DNA of 39,632 bases from NCBI GenBank assembly GCA_030145395.1, contig JAQYVR010000055.1, positions 1 through 39,632 of the forward strand. The letters are read 5' to 3'. Source of the stretch: Desulfobacteria bacterium (GTDB lineage: Bacteria > Desulfobacterota > Desulfobacteria > Desulfobacterales > C00003060). Below, piece by piece: positions 1 to 8,751 of this stretch; position 1 is the first letter of the stretch; every line of letters begins with the position of its first letter. The notes under the pieces are model-generated. The model had not been told where the DNA came from. It did not search any database and was given only the letters and a program-made list of their open reading frames with translations. Position numbers and translations under genes: made by a program.

Positions 1-1002
1 GACGCAGCCCAATGTGCCAAGTTTGGGATATCGGGATATTTGACGAAACCCGTGAAGCAATCTGAGCTTTTCAATGCAATCATGACGGCTTTGGGACATC
101 CAACTGATGAAGAAATGGCTGTCATTTCCAACTATGCTGTCCAAAAGGCGCAAAGACGACTTGGTGTTCTGGTGGTCGAAGACAATCCGGTGAATCAGAA
201 AGTGGCTGCAACGATGTTGAGAAAACGGGGGCACGGTGTTGTTATTGCCTCAAATGGCAGAGAAGCTTTGGAAACCCTTGATAAAGAGCACATAGATCTG
301 ATCCTGATGGATGTTCAAATGCCAGAGATGGACGGATTTGAAGCAACAGAGCTGATCCGAGACAGGGAAAAAGGTAATGGTGGACATATCCCCATTGTCG
401 CCATGACAGCCCGCGCCATGAAGGGAGACCGGGAAAAATGTCTCGCAGCAGGCATGGACAACTATGTGTCCAAGCCGATAAGGGCGGAGGACCTTTATTC
501 AACCATCGAGGACTTGGCGCATGGATCACAGGACAAAAAGAAAGAAAGCAGTCCTTCTTCAAAGCATGTTGAGGCATTTGCCGAGGATATATTGGATTTG
601 TCCAAGGCAATGAGCGCCGTAGCTGGAGACAGGGTACTCTTTGAAGAGGTTGCCAACCTGTTTTTAGAAGATGCTGCTGACAAAATAGCTAAGCTTCGGG
701 AAGGCGTGGTCAGGGGTGATGCCAGTGTTGTTGCGGAAGCTGCACATGCCCTAAAGGGTTCTGTAGGTTATTTTGGTGCTAAGCGTGCCTTTGATGCAGT
801 CTACCGATTGGAGCTCATAGGAAAGAATGGAACATGGACGGAAGCCGAGACAGCCCAATTAGAGCTGGAGCGGGAGTTTAAGGCACTTGAAACCGTCATA
901 AAACGCGCTTTGTCAGCAATGCCCAAGGCGTTTGATTGTGACAAGGCCTACGACGGCGACGAATTGGATAGGGCGGTTGGTGGTCCGATGATCAAGCCGT
1001 GA
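1..1002 (+). CDS. Hybrid sensor histidine kinase, 3' end (REC-REC-HPt)
   Basis: The reading frame is open from base 1, so the 5' part lies outside the window. The first residues are the end of a receiver domain (GYLTKPVKQ). A full receiver follows: VVEDNP acidic pair, phospho-acceptor Asp in [13 protein letters not shown] (codon at 310-312), Lys in YVSKP. A C-terminal HPt domain has its phospho-His in AAHALKGS (codon at 745-747). The product is therefore the C-terminal phosphorelay half of a BarA/ArcB-like kinase. It is almost the same as the C-terminal part of the complete kinase at 1436-5104: bases 1-118 match 4148-4265 exactly, and similarity runs to about base 930. After that the tails differ; this one ends in an extra ~30-residue acidic tail. 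AGMDNY replaces the more usual AGMDDY. Domain calls are secure; whether the N-terminus resembles its neighbour is inferred. Confidence 0.9.
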   Translation, partial: DAAQCAKFGISGYLTKPVKQSELFNAIMTALGHPTDEEMAVISNYAVQKAQRRLGVLVVEDNPVNQKVAATMLRKRGHGVVIASNGREALETLDKEHIDLILMDVQMPEMDGFEATELIRDREKGNGGHIPIVAMTARAMKGDREKCLAAGMDNYVSKPIRAEDLYSTIEDLAHGSQDKKKESSPSSKHVEAFAEDILDLSKAMSAVAGDRVLFEEVANLFLEDAADKIAKLREGVVRGDASVVAEAAHALKGSVGYFGAKRAFDAVYRLELIGKNGTWTEAETAQLELEREFKALETVIKRALSAMPKAFDCDKAYDGDELDRAVGGPMIKP

Positions 1003-1067
1003 GTTCCTCACATCGTGGGAACTCGTGATGCCCCTCCGTGTTATGTTGGCTTAAATAAGAAGGAGAT

Positions 1068-1295
1068 ATGATGTCAGTTTCAGTTCTGGACACCTTTGGC
1101 CTAAAGTGCCCCCAGCCTGTCCTGAAGCTTGCTGTTCTAGCGCCAGACATGCAAATGGGTGACGTATTGGAAATATTGGGAGACTGCCCAACCTTTGAGA
1201 AAGATTTGCGGATCTGGTGTGAGCGCTTGGGGAAGGTCTTCCTCTCCGTAAAAGATGAAGGGAAAGACAGAAAGAGGATCCAAATCCAATTCTAG
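1068..1295 (+). CDS. TusA/SirA-family sulfur carrier protein
   Basis: 75 residues, the usual length for TusA-like proteins. It opens with LDTFGLKCPQPVLKL, which holds the CPxP motif whose Cys carries a persulfide in TusA, and continues with the family's GDVLEILGDCPTFEKDL and a C-terminal strand. Typical roles are sulfur relay for tRNA thiolation, molybdenum cofactor or dissimilatory sulfur metabolism; which applies here cannot be read from sequence. The start is one of two adjacent ATGs (1068 or 1071); AAGGAG at about 1060-1065 fits the second slightly better. It sits alone between two paralogous hybrid kinases, 65 bases after the first, so it may be cotranscribed with it. Family is firm, function is not. 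Confidence 0.88.
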   Translation: MMSVSVLDTFGLKCPQPVLKLAVLAPDMQMGDVLEILGDCPTFEKDLRIWCERLGKVFLSVKDEGKDRKRIQIQF

Positions 1296-1330
1296 TAAGC
1301 ACGCTATCAGAACATCAGTAACATAGACCA

Positions 1331-1355
1331 ATAGGTTTTCAAATGGTTTCTATTC
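1331..1355. other. Imperfect inverted repeat upstream of the hybrid kinase
   Basis: AATAG and CTATT arms flank a GTTTTCAA half-site at 1335-1342, about 95 bases before the kinase start. The same eight bases form the left half of the perfect palindrome at 37317-37332, upstream of the other two-CW gene. A regulatory role is speculation from this resemblance. Confidence 0.2.
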
Positions 1356-1435
1356 GGGGACTTGGTCGGCTAACACAAGGGAGATCCAGTCCCTGTTTTC
1401 TGCGAGCCTTATACATGAAAAGGAGCATGTAGGGT

Positions 1436-4400
1436 ATGGGGAAGAAGGTAAAATGCTGGGACCTTTTTGAATGTAACGAAGAGAAATGCCCAGTTCACGG
1501 ATCCAAGGAGTTGAGATGCTGGCTCATTTCCGGAACCCACTGTAGAAATGAGACCCAGGGAAAGTTTGTGGAAAAAATAGAGATTTGTCTTGAGTGCCAG
1601 CACTTCAAGGTCAACATAGATGTTGATTCGATAGAAGAGACACTGAAGGTAGTAAACAAACAACTCGCAGAATTTAGGAGGATGGTAGACGAGCGAGATA
1701 GTGAGTTGGAAGACACCAGCATGGAGCTGGCCCTTGGCTTGTCTGAGGTTTTTGAAGGCCTAAAAAGGATCTCTAAAGGCGATCCTGGGGTGAAGATATC
1801 CGAAACCTCGAATCTCGACTTGATTGTAAAATTAAAACAAATGGTGAATCTGACTGCCAAAGACTCAGCAGAAATTGTCAACTTATCTCATGAGTTTGCC
1901 ATGGGTCTTGCTGAGCACTTCGATGCGTTGCACAGGGTCTCAAAAGGCGATCTGACTGCTCGAATATCTGGGGTTTCACAAGTGGAACTATTGGAATCCC
2001 TAAAAAACGTAACTAACGAGACGATTCAGAGTGTGTCCAAAGAAATGACCCAACGCCAGGGGGCGGAGGAGCGTGTGGCGAAGCTGAGTCGTTTGAAAGG
2101 GAAGCTACTCCCGCAAAGGAGTCTTCATGAACGACTCAAGCGGATCACCGATGGGGTGATCGAGATCTTCGATGCGGACTTCTGCCGCATCTGGACCACA
2201 AGACCTGGAGATCGTTGTGATTCTGGCTGCTTTCATGCAGAGGTCATGGAGGAGCCTCACGTTTGTAAACATCGGGATCGTTGTCTTCAGCTCATGGCAA
2301 GTTCAGGGCGGTATACCCACCTTGATAGCGAGATGCATGGCCGGGTTCCTTTCGGATGTTACAAAATCGGACGTATCGCCTCCGGTGAAGAGCCCAAGCT
2401 TGTCACAAATGATGTCACACATGACCCACGCGTTCACAATCACGAATGGGCCAAGAAGCTCGGCCTTGTCTCGTTTGCAGGGTACCAGCTTCTTTCAGAA
2501 AGTGCCAAGCCGACAGGTGTCCTCGCGTTGTTCAGTAAACACGCCATTTCTTCGGCAGAGGATGCTTTGCTGGAGGACCTTGCCAATACTGCGGCCCAAA
2601 TGATCCAAACCGCAAAGGCGGAAGTGGCGCTACGGGATAGTGAAAACAAGATGCGGGATATTGTGGAGCACAGCAATAATCTCTTTTATTCCCATACCCC
2701 AGACCACATTCTGACTTACGTCAGTCCACAAACCCATCAGTTCTTTGACTGCGAGCCACACGAGGCCCTGGTTCACTGGACGGAGTTCATAACTGACAAT
2801 CCAATCAATCTTGAAGGTTACAAGCATTCTGAAAGGGTCATAGAATCTGGTGAGCGGCAGCCGCCATACAAACTCGAAGTCATTGGGAAGAAGGGTCGAA
2901 AGCTCTGGGTGGAAGTCAATGAAAGCCCTCTTTTACAGGATGGCAAAACCGTTGCCATAGTTGGTGCCCTGACAGACATCACCGATCGTAAACGAGCCGA
3001 GGATCACCTGTTGGAGGCCAAGGCAGAGCTTGAAGTTGCGAACCATGAACTCGTGGAGGCCAATAAGCGGCTTGAGCAGGCCTTGGCCCGTTCTCAAGAT
3101 ATGGCCCTGGAGGCAAAGACAGCCAATGCGGCGAAAAGCCAATTCCTGGCCAATATGAGCCACGAGATCCGGACTCCTTTGAACGCTGTCATTGGGATGA
3201 CGGGATTAGCCCTAGGCACAGAGCTCACTGAAGAGCAGCAAAGATATCTTGAGACGGTGAGATTATCATCTGAGTCGCTACTCACCCTGTTGAATGACAT
3301 CCTTATTTTTTCGACGATCGAGGTACATCAGTTGGAGCTGGATGAGACTGATTTCGATCTGCGCACGACTCTGGAAAATGTTACGGACATGCTGGCTGTG
3401 CGGGCGAACGAAAAGGGCCTACAGTTCATTTGCCACATCAAACCAGACGTACCTACCGTGTTGGTGGGAGACCCTGTGAGGCTTCGCCAGATCGTCGTTA
3501 ATCTTGCAGCTAATGCCATCAAGTTCACTGAAGAAGGTCAGGTTGCTATCTCGGTAGAGACCAAAAAGGAAGGAGATTCTTCGGTAGTCTTGCATTTTAC
3601 AGTGTCGGACACTGGCATAGGGATTCCCCAGGGCCAAACAGAGACGATTTTCGACAGTTTTAAACAGGCGGATGGCTCTACCACGAGAAAATATGGTGGC
3701 GCAGGATTAGGACTGGCTATTTCGAAGCAGCTTGTGGAAATGATGGGTGGGGAGATTTGGGTTGAGAGTGAGTTAGGAAAAGGGAGCACTTTTCATTTTA
3801 TAGTCTGTTCTAAATTGGGTCGAAGAGAGGCGCCAGAAGGCGTGCACATAAAAGATTTAGACCTCTCTGGCGTACCGGTCCTTATTCTATCTGATAACCC
3901 TACGAGGTGCTTAGTCCTTAAGGAAATGACGTCTTCTTGGGGTCTTAAGTCTGCCGAGGCGGCAGGTGAGAACGATGCCCTTCCGATGCTTGAGAATGCC
4001 TTTGAAGCCGGAAAACCGTATCGCGTCCTGTTGCTGGACTCAGAGCTGTGTGGTCATGACGGATTTGAGGTGGCAAAGAGGGTAAAGGAGCGCCCTTATG
4101 GAGCAAACCTGCAAATGGTTTTGCTGGGGTCATTAGGGAGAAATGGAGACGCAGCCCAATGTGCCAAGTTTGGGATATCGGGATATTTGACGAAACCCGT
4201 GAAGCAATCTGAGCTTTTCAATGCAATCATGACGGCTTTGGGACATCCAACTGATGAAGAAATGGCGGTCATTTCCGACTATGCTGTCCAAGGGGCGCAA
4301 AGACGATTTGGTGTTCTGGTGGTCGAAGATAATCCGGTGAATCAGAAAGTGGCTGCAACGATGTTGAAAAAACGGGGGCACGGTGTTGTTATTGCCTCAA

Positions 4401-5104
4401 ACGGGAGAGAAGCTTTAAAAGCCCTTGATAAAGAGCACATAGATCTGATCCTGATGGATGTTCAAATGCCAGAGATGGATGGATTTGAAGCAACAGAGCT
4501 GATCCGAGACAGGGAAAAAGGTAATGGTGGACATATCCCCATTGTCGCCATGACAGCCCACGCCATGAAGGGAGACCGGGAAAGATGTCTTGCGGCAGGC
4601 ATGGACGACTATGTGTCCAAGCCGCTAAGGGCGGAGAACCTTTTTTCAATCATCGAGAACTTGGCGCATGGATTACAGGACAAGAAGAAGGACAGCCGTC
4701 TTCCTTCAAACCATGTTACGCCACTCGCCCAGGATGTTTTTGATTTGTCCAAGGCAATGAGCGCCGTAGCTGGAGACAGGGTACTCTTTGAAGAGGTTGT
4801 CAACCTGTTTTTAGAAGATGCTGCTGACAAAATAGCTAAGCTCCGGGAAGGCGTGGTCAGGGGTGATGCCAGTGTTGTTGCGGAAGCTGCGCATGCCCTA
4901 AAGGGTTCTGTAGGTTATTTTGGTGCTAAGCGTGCCTTTGATGCAGTCTACCGATTGGAGTTCATAGGAAAGAATGGAACATGGACGGAAGCCGAGACAG
5001 CCCAACTGGAACTGGAGAGTGAGTTCAGAGCTCTGGAGACCGCAATGAAACGCGCTTTAGCGGCGCAAGAAAGGGTATGCTTTTGTCATCAAGCTACTCT
5101 CTAA
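1436..5104 (+). CDS. Soluble hybrid sensor histidine kinase: two-CW, HAMP x2, GAF, PAS, HisKA, HATPase, REC x2, HPt
   Basis: 1222 residues with no transmembrane segment. Domains in order: Cys-rich two-CW domain (1-60; C7, C13, C18, C28, C36, C51, C54, with CW at 7-8 and 28-29); two HAMP-like units (about 95-205); GAF (about 215-395) with a Cys cluster C261, C265, C277, C283; PAS (about 405-515); coiled coil; HisKA with H576 in [10 protein letters not shown]; HATPase_c with NAANAIKF, DTGIGIP and GAGLGLAI; a partly degenerate receiver (D868 in LLLDSEL); a canonical receiver (D1008); HPt (H1153 in AAHALKGS). This is a multistep phosphorelay protein that would pass phosphate to a separate response regulator, not seen here. 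AAGGAG lies about 10 bases before the ATG. HAMP without membrane helices implies a cytoplasmic signal, plausibly redox or metal through the Cys-rich parts (inference). Confidence 0.93.
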   Translation: MGKKVKCWDLFECNEEKCPVHGSKELRCWLISGTHCRNETQGKFVEKIEICLECQHFKVNIDVDSIEETLKVVNKQLAEFRRMVDERDSELEDTSMELALGLSEVFEGLKRISKGDPGVKISETSNLDLIVKLKQMVNLTAKDSAEIVNLSHEFAMGLAEHFDALHRVSKGDLTARISGVSQVELLESLKNVTNETIQSVSKEMTQRQGAEERVAKLSRLKGKLLPQRSLHERLKRITDGVIEIFDADFCRIWTTRPGDRCDSGCFHAEVMEEPHVCKHRDRCLQLMASSGRYTHLDSEMHGRVPFGCYKIGRIASGEEPKLVTNDVTHDPRVHNHEWAKKLGLVSFAGYQLLSESAKPTGVLALFSKHAISSAEDALLEDLANTAAQMIQTAKAEVALRDSENKMRDIVEHSNNLFYSHTPDHILTYVSPQTHQFFDCEPHEALVHWTEFITDNPINLEGYKHSERVIESGERQPPYKLEVIGKKGRKLWVEVNESPLLQDGKTVAIVGALTDITDRKRAEDHLLEAKAELEVANHELVEANKRLEQALARSQDMALEAKTANAAKSQFLANMSHEIRTPLNAVIGMTGLALGTELTEEQQRYLETVRLSSESLLTLLNDILIFSTIEVHQLELDETDFDLRTTLENVTDMLAVRANEKGLQFICHIKPDVPTVLVGDPVRLRQIVVNLAANAIKFTEEGQVAISVETKKEGDSSVVLHFTVSDTGIGIPQGQTETIFDSFKQADGSTTRKYGGAGLGLAISKQLVEMMGGEIWVESELGKGSTFHFIVCSKLGRREAPEGVHIKDLDLSGVPVLILSDNPTRCLVLKEMTSSWGLKSAEAAGENDALPMLENAFEAGKPYRVLLLDSELCGHDGFEVAKRVKERPYGANLQMVLLGSLGRNGDAAQCAKFGISGYLTKPVKQSELFNAIMTALGHPTDEEMAVISDYAVQGAQRRFGVLVVEDNPVNQKVAATMLKKRGHGVVIASNGREALKALDKEHIDLILMDVQMPEMDGFEATELIRDREKGNGGHIPIVAMTAHAMKGDRERCLAAGMDDYVSKPLRAENLFSIIENLAHGLQDKKKDSRLPSNHVTPLAQDVFDLSKAMSAVAGDRVLFEEVVNLFLEDAADKIAKLREGVVRGDASVVAEAAHALKGSVGYFGAKRAFDAVYRLEFIGKNGTWTEAETAQLELESEFRALETAMKRALAAQERVCFCHQATL

Positions 5105-5572
5105 GCACGGCTGGGGAGGCGATAGACAAGGAGTTCTGTGCGAAATGCTCTATGTTTGGCGTAATTGGTCATTTCGTTTCCTGAAATCCCCTTGAACTTT
5201 TCGACGAGGTTTTACTGTCTTGCATCACGATGCCGCATTAAGATTAAGAGCGTCAGATTTCAAGATTCGAGAATAACCTTTAAGATAGCCGAATTCAATC
5301 TCACTGTCATGATCTTCGTCCGATACTGCCGCCAAACGCCTTCGATATCAGTTTCATATCTCTATAGCGGTTGTCAGAATAACATTCCGATTGGTGTGGC
5401 TCTTGAAGCTTCTGCCGTCGTTCGTTTGCCCATTTTGAGTGTTTTATAGTAATTCTCATAAGTATGTTCCGTTTGCAGCGGTCTTTCTAAGCTGGAAGGG
5501 GGCATCCCTTTTTGAACTGCAACCGCGAGCGCATCTAAGAACTGTAACATTCCTTACAGTCGGCGCGAAGCA

Positions 5573-5586
5573 CTGCCGCAAGGCAG
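5573..5586. repeat. CTGCC-GCAA-GGCAG hairpin, copy 1
   Basis: A five-pair stem is closed by a GCAA (GNRA-type) tetraloop. The same 14 bases recur at 31422-31435, also preceded by CGAAG with two intervening bases. In this copy the hairpin lies 5 bases before the larger palindromic element at 5592-5670. The match is seen directly; its role is unknown. Confidence 0.55.
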
Positions 5587-5591
5587 AACAT

Positions 5592-5670
5592 CCCTGCAGC
5601 TTGTCGGAGCACAGCGGACCTGTCCGCCGGAATTGTGGCGGAGATCCCGTCTTGACACGGGGCTGCAGGG
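5592..5670. repeat. REP-like palindromic element, copy 1
   Basis: A 9-bp perfect outer stem CCCTGCAGC/GCTGCAGGG (5592-5600 and 5662-5670) encloses inner inverted repeats GCGGAC/GTCCGC and CCGCC/GGCGG. About 50 bases of the interior are shared with 37373-37450 with only a couple of differences. The outer stem sequence changes between copies while pairing is kept. It resembles a REP or small non-autonomous palindromic element. Confidence 0.75.
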
Positions 5671-5755
5671 AACCTTCAATCAGGTCAATCCTGTTCCAAG
5701 TGCCGGTTATTACAGTTTCGTTTCATGATAGTAACGCGCGAATGCCGATTTTTCC

Positions 5756-5784
5756 TTGACTCACAACATGCGAGTTCCTATGAT
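5756..5784 (+). promoter_or_regulatory. Sigma-70-type promoter for the D,D-peptidase gene
   Basis: TTGACT (5756-5761) is separated by exactly 17 bases from TATGAT (5779-5784); each hexamer matches consensus at five of six positions. Transcription would start near 5791, leaving a leader of about 38 bases before the ATG at 5829. Confidence 0.6.
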
Positions 5785-5828
5785 TTCAAGCAATTATCCG
5801 ACTGTATTTTTGTCTGTGCTTTTGTGCC

Positions 5829-7088
5829 ATGATTATGATTCCCCAAAGATATAAGGTCCACACCAGACTAGTTTCCAACGTTTTGACGGGAATACTGCTT
5901 TCACGGTGTTTTGTCCTGCTGGTTTGTGCTGTATGGCTGCTGCAACCCGGTATCTCCAAGGCAGGGGAATCATCTTCTTGCTTGAGCCGAATCTCTTCTC
6001 AGGATGCCCTGCTGGTAGTTAGCCCTGAAGGCAAAATCATTTACGGCAAGAATGAAACCAGAAAACTTGTACCTGCGTCGACCCTGAAGGTGCTAACAGG
6101 CCTTGCAGCGATTCATCACTTGGGGGAATCGTACAGATTCCACACAGAATTCTATCAGGACCATGACCAGAACCTGAAGGTAAAGGGGTATGGGGACCCG
6201 CTCCTTATTTCTGAGGTGTGGCAGAAGATAGCTCAGGCCCTGGCTTCCAGGCTGCAGGGTATCAACGATCTTGTCCTTGATGACACCTATTTTGCGGATG
6301 AGACCATTCCGGGGGTCGGCTCTTCCACCAATCCGTATGACGCCCCCAACGGGGCTTTGTGTGCCAATTTCAATACTGTCTTCTTCAAGCGGGACGACAG
6401 AGGCCGGATTGTCTCGGCAGAACCCCAGACCCCGATGACACCGCTTGCCCTCAAGAAGATCCGATTGCTGGGCCTAAAAAAGGGCCGTTATGCCTTTTCC
6501 CACCAAGGGCATGAGGCTGCGCGCCATGCCGGGGAACTCTTGGGGCACTTCTTGGAGGAAGCAGGAAATGCGTGTCAGGGCGAAGTCCGGGCAGGAGCAG
6601 TGATTCCCGGAGACCGGCTGGTTTACACATATAAATCAGCCTTCACCCTGGCACAGGCATTGAAGAAGATGTTTGAGTTTTCGAACAATTTCATGGCCAA
6701 CGAGATTCTGATCGCCCTCGGTGCCCATGTGCACGGCCCGCCCGGCACGCTGGCCAAAGGGGTAAGGGTACTTTCTGACTTTTCCCGAGACGTCTTGCAC
6801 CTGAGTGGTGTTGAGATTGCAGAGGGGTCCGGGATCTCGAGAAAAAACCGGCTTTCAGCCCTGGATATGCTTGCTGTTTTAAGGCGATTTGAGCCGTATC
6901 GCGCCGTCCTGGTTCGTGACGGCCGGGTTCTTTACAAAACAGGCAGTTTGAGAGGTATCAGGACGAGAGCTGGGTATGTAGAGAGCAGATCAGGCGATCC
7001 GTACTACTTCGTCATCTTTTTAAACAACTCCGAAGCAGATATTGACTCCATTTTGAACTGTGTTAAAAAGAGCCTCGACAATGGATAA
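5829..7088 (+). CDS. dacB: D-alanyl-D-alanine carboxypeptidase/endopeptidase, PBP4 (peptidase S13) family
   Basis: 419 residues. The three active-site motifs of penicillin-binding serine peptidases are present and spaced as in PBP4: SxxK as STLK (S84-K87, in VPASTLKVLTG), SxN as SNN (285-287, in FEFSNNFMANEIL) and KTG (370-372, in LYKTGSLRGIRT). An N-terminal hydrophobic segment (about 15-45) suggests export to the periplasm, where it would trim or cleave peptidoglycan cross-links. It is somewhat shorter than typical E. coli-type PBP4. ATG at 5829 is taken as the start; ATG at 5835 is also possible. The stop overlaps the next gene's start by 8 bases (ATGGATAA), so translation may be coupled, although the functions look unrelated. 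Confidence 0.9.
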   Translation: MIMIPQRYKVHTRLVSNVLTGILLSRCFVLLVCAVWLLQPGISKAGESSSCLSRISSQDALLVVSPEGKIIYGKNETRKLVPASTLKVLTGLAAIHHLGESYRFHTEFYQDHDQNLKVKGYGDPLLISEVWQKIAQALASRLQGINDLVLDDTYFADETIPGVGSSTNPYDAPNGALCANFNTVFFKRDDRGRIVSAEPQTPMTPLALKKIRLLGLKKGRYAFSHQGHEAARHAGELLGHFLEEAGNACQGEVRAGAVIPGDRLVYTYKSAFTLAQALKKMFEFSNNFMANEILIALGAHVHGPPGTLAKGVRVLSDFSRDVLHLSGVEIAEGSGISRKNRLSALDMLAVLRRFEPYRAVLVRDGRVLYKTGSLRGIRTRAGYVESRSGDPYYFVIFLNNSEADIDSILNCVKKSLDNG

Positions 7089-7851
7089 GATGCTTAAAAT
7101 AGATGGTGCAAGCAAATCCTTTGGGGGCCTGGCAGCTCTGGCTGATGTTTCTTTTTCGGTGACCCGGGGCCAGATCAAGTCTCTCATCGGCCCAAACGGT
7201 GCAGGCAAGACAACTCTTTATAATATTGTGACCGGTGTTGAGTCTGTTACGGAAGGGGCGATATGGTTTCTCGGAGAACGGATAGACCGCCTGAAACCAC
7301 ACGTTATTACCCAGAAAGGGATTGCCCGCACATTTCAGAATGTTGAGCTCTTTGAGAACATGTCTGTTATCGAGAACGTCATGCTCGGGCGGCATTCCAG
7401 GACCAGGACCGGCGTATTTGCGAATGCGTTCAGGTTGCCGTCGGCGCGCGGAGAGGAGAAGGAGATCGTGGACCGGTCCATGGAGCTTCTTGAATTTGTT
7501 GGCCTAGGCCAGCGAGTTCATGAAAATTCTTCCGGGCTTCCGTTTGGTCTTCAGCGCTACCTGGAGATTGCTAGGGCTCTGGCTACCGAGCCGAAACTTC
7601 TCCTGCTGGATGAACCAGCCTCGGGTCTTGACTCTGGTGAAGCCCGGGGGCTGTGCGAGCTCATCACAAAGATCCGGGATATTGGAATAACCGTCTTGCT
7701 GGTGGAACACAATATGGACGTGGCAATGGACATTTCTGATGAGATCGTGGTTCTTAACTACGGTACAAAGATAGCAGAAGGGACCCCACGGGAGATTCAG
7801 GATAACGCTGAAGTCATCACGGCGTACCTGGGGGACGAATCTTATGCTTGA
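7081..7851 (+). CDS. livG: ABC transporter ATP-binding protein, LivG type
   Basis: 256 residues from ATG 7081; an in-frame start at 7060 would add seven residues and overlap dacB further. Walker A is GPNGAGKTT, the Q-loop is at FQNVELFENMSV and Walker B is LLLLDEPASGLD, followed by an H-loop in VEHNMDVAM. The signature is LPFGLQRYLEIARAL, a weaker form than the LSYGQQ-like sequence usual in LivG, with Leu where Gln is expected. LivG and LivF form the ATPase pair of branched-chain amino-acid-type importers, which in Desulfobacterota are also found beside aromatic acid and CoA-ligase genes. No LivH, LivM or binding protein gene is in the window. The gene is followed by a palindromic element that begins inside its stop codon. 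Confidence 0.88.
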   Translation: MDKMLKIDGASKSFGGLAALADVSFSVTRGQIKSLIGPNGAGKTTLYNIVTGVESVTEGAIWFLGERIDRLKPHVITQKGIARTFQNVELFENMSVIENVMLGRHSRTRTGVFANAFRLPSARGEEKEIVDRSMELLEFVGLGQRVHENSSGLPFGLQRYLEIARALATEPKLLLLDEPASGLDSGEARGLCELITKIRDIGITVLLVEHNMDVAMDISDEIVVLNYGTKIAEGTPREIQDNAEVITAYLGDESYA

Positions 7852-7974
7852 CGGCTTCGCAAAAAGTCCATCTGCGGCGTTCCGCTTCATGTCTCGTCAT
7901 TACGACGTACTAAAAGTACGCCTCATTCCTAAACATTTGCGCGCCTTGCACCTGGAGCTTTTTGCTGTGCCGTC
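7850..7974. repeat. 125-bp imperfect palindromic element between livG and livF
   Basis: Terminal arms GACGGCTTCGCAAAAAG (7850-7866) and CTTTTTGCTGTGCCGTC (7958-7974) are inverted repeats with three mismatches near the middle. A smaller perfect palindrome CGTACT-AAA-AGTACG lies inside (about 7906-7920). There is no coding capacity. The left end overlaps the last two bases of the livG stop codon. It looks like a MITE-like or structural intergenic repeat inserted into an operon. Confidence 0.7.
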
Positions 7975-8001
7975 TATTTTCTGAGGTTTTGCGAGATAAT
8001 C

Positions 8002-8751
8002 ATGCTTAGGATCAAGAATCTCCACGCATACTATGGTCGGATCAAGGCCCTCGATAATGTGTCGCTTCATGTCCAATCCGGCGAGATCGTTTCCCTGATT
8101 GGTGCCAATGGTGCAGGCAAGACTACGATATTGAATACGATTTCAGGGTTGATCCGTTGCTCCCAAGGTGAAATCAAGTTTGAGGACAGGGAGATCAATA
8201 AGCTTCGTCCTGAAAAAGTCGTTGCTGCCGGCATAAGCCAAGTACCGGAAGGGCGGCAGATCTTTGGTCCCTTGACGGTGCAGGAGAATCTGGAGCTGGG
8301 AGCGTTCCTTCGTTTTAAGAAGAAAGAAAAGGAAGCCATTGCAAGGGATCTGGACTGGGTCTTTCAACTTTTCCCGCGTCTGAAAGAGCGCTACGGACAG
8401 ATTGCGGGGACCCTTTCTGGTGGTGAGCAACAGATGTTAGCCATTGGCCGGGCTCTCATGGCCAAACCGAAGCTCCTGCTGCTGGACGAACCTTCCATGG
8501 GACTTGCCCCTCTGATTGTGAAGGATATCATGAACACCGTATCCGAACTTCGCAGGAACGGTATGACTGTCTTGATGGTTGAGCAGAACGCTCGGGCCTC
8601 TCTCACGATATCAGATCGCGGGTATGTCTTGGAAACCGGCAGGGTTGTCCTGCAAGGGCCCTCAGATGAACTCATGAATGATAGTGACGTGAAACGAGCA
8701 TATCTTGGGAAAGACTATAAAACATTCTGGGAAGGGAGGGAACGGACTTGA
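8002..8751 (+). CDS. livF: ABC transporter ATP-binding protein, LivF type
   Basis: 249 residues, the usual LivF length. Walker A is GANGAGKTT, signature LSGGEQQMLAIGRAL, Walker B LLLLDEPSMGLAP, and the H-loop lies in VEQNARASL. The EGRQIFGPLTV stretch is characteristic of LivF. It should pair with the LivG-like protein upstream on the cytoplasmic face of a permease not encoded here. The ribosome site is weak, and the gene is separated from livG by the palindromic element. Its stop overlaps the start of the next gene (TTGA), so uptake and CoA ligation are probably coexpressed. Confidence 0.9.
   Translation: MLRIKNLHAYYGRIKALDNVSLHVQSGEIVSLIGANGAGKTTILNTISGLIRCSQGEIKFEDREINKLRPEKVVAAGISQVPEGRQIFGPLTVQENLELGAFLRFKKKEKEAIARDLDWVFQLFPRLKERYGQIAGTLSGGEQQMLAIGRALMAKPKLLLLDEPSMGLAPLIVKDIMNTVSELRRNGMTVLMVEQNARASLTISDRGYVLETGRVVLQGPSDELMNDSDVKRAYLGKDYKTFWEGRERT

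Larger units (their letters stand above)
5105..5755. other. Non-coding gap with hairpins and a palindromic repeat
   Basis: No convincing gene is seen between the kinase stop and the dacB-like promoter. The open frames here (5165-5449 and 5439-5759, +) have unprotein-like composition, and the second runs through palindromic DNA. The gap holds a 7-bp perfect hairpin ACTGTAA/TTACAGT (5541-5547 and 5554-5560), a GCAA-loop hairpin (5573-5586) and a palindromic repeat (5592-5670). None is followed by a T-run, so none is a clear terminator. Confidence 0.6.

Noticed and set aside
5165-5449. Plus-strand open frame of 94 residues after the hybrid kinase
   Set aside because: No ribosome site and unprotein-like composition; nothing recognisable on either strand.
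5439-5759. Plus-strand open frame of 106 residues
   Set aside because: It runs through the GCAA hairpin and the REP-like palindrome, and the product has no family features; the element explains the open frame.
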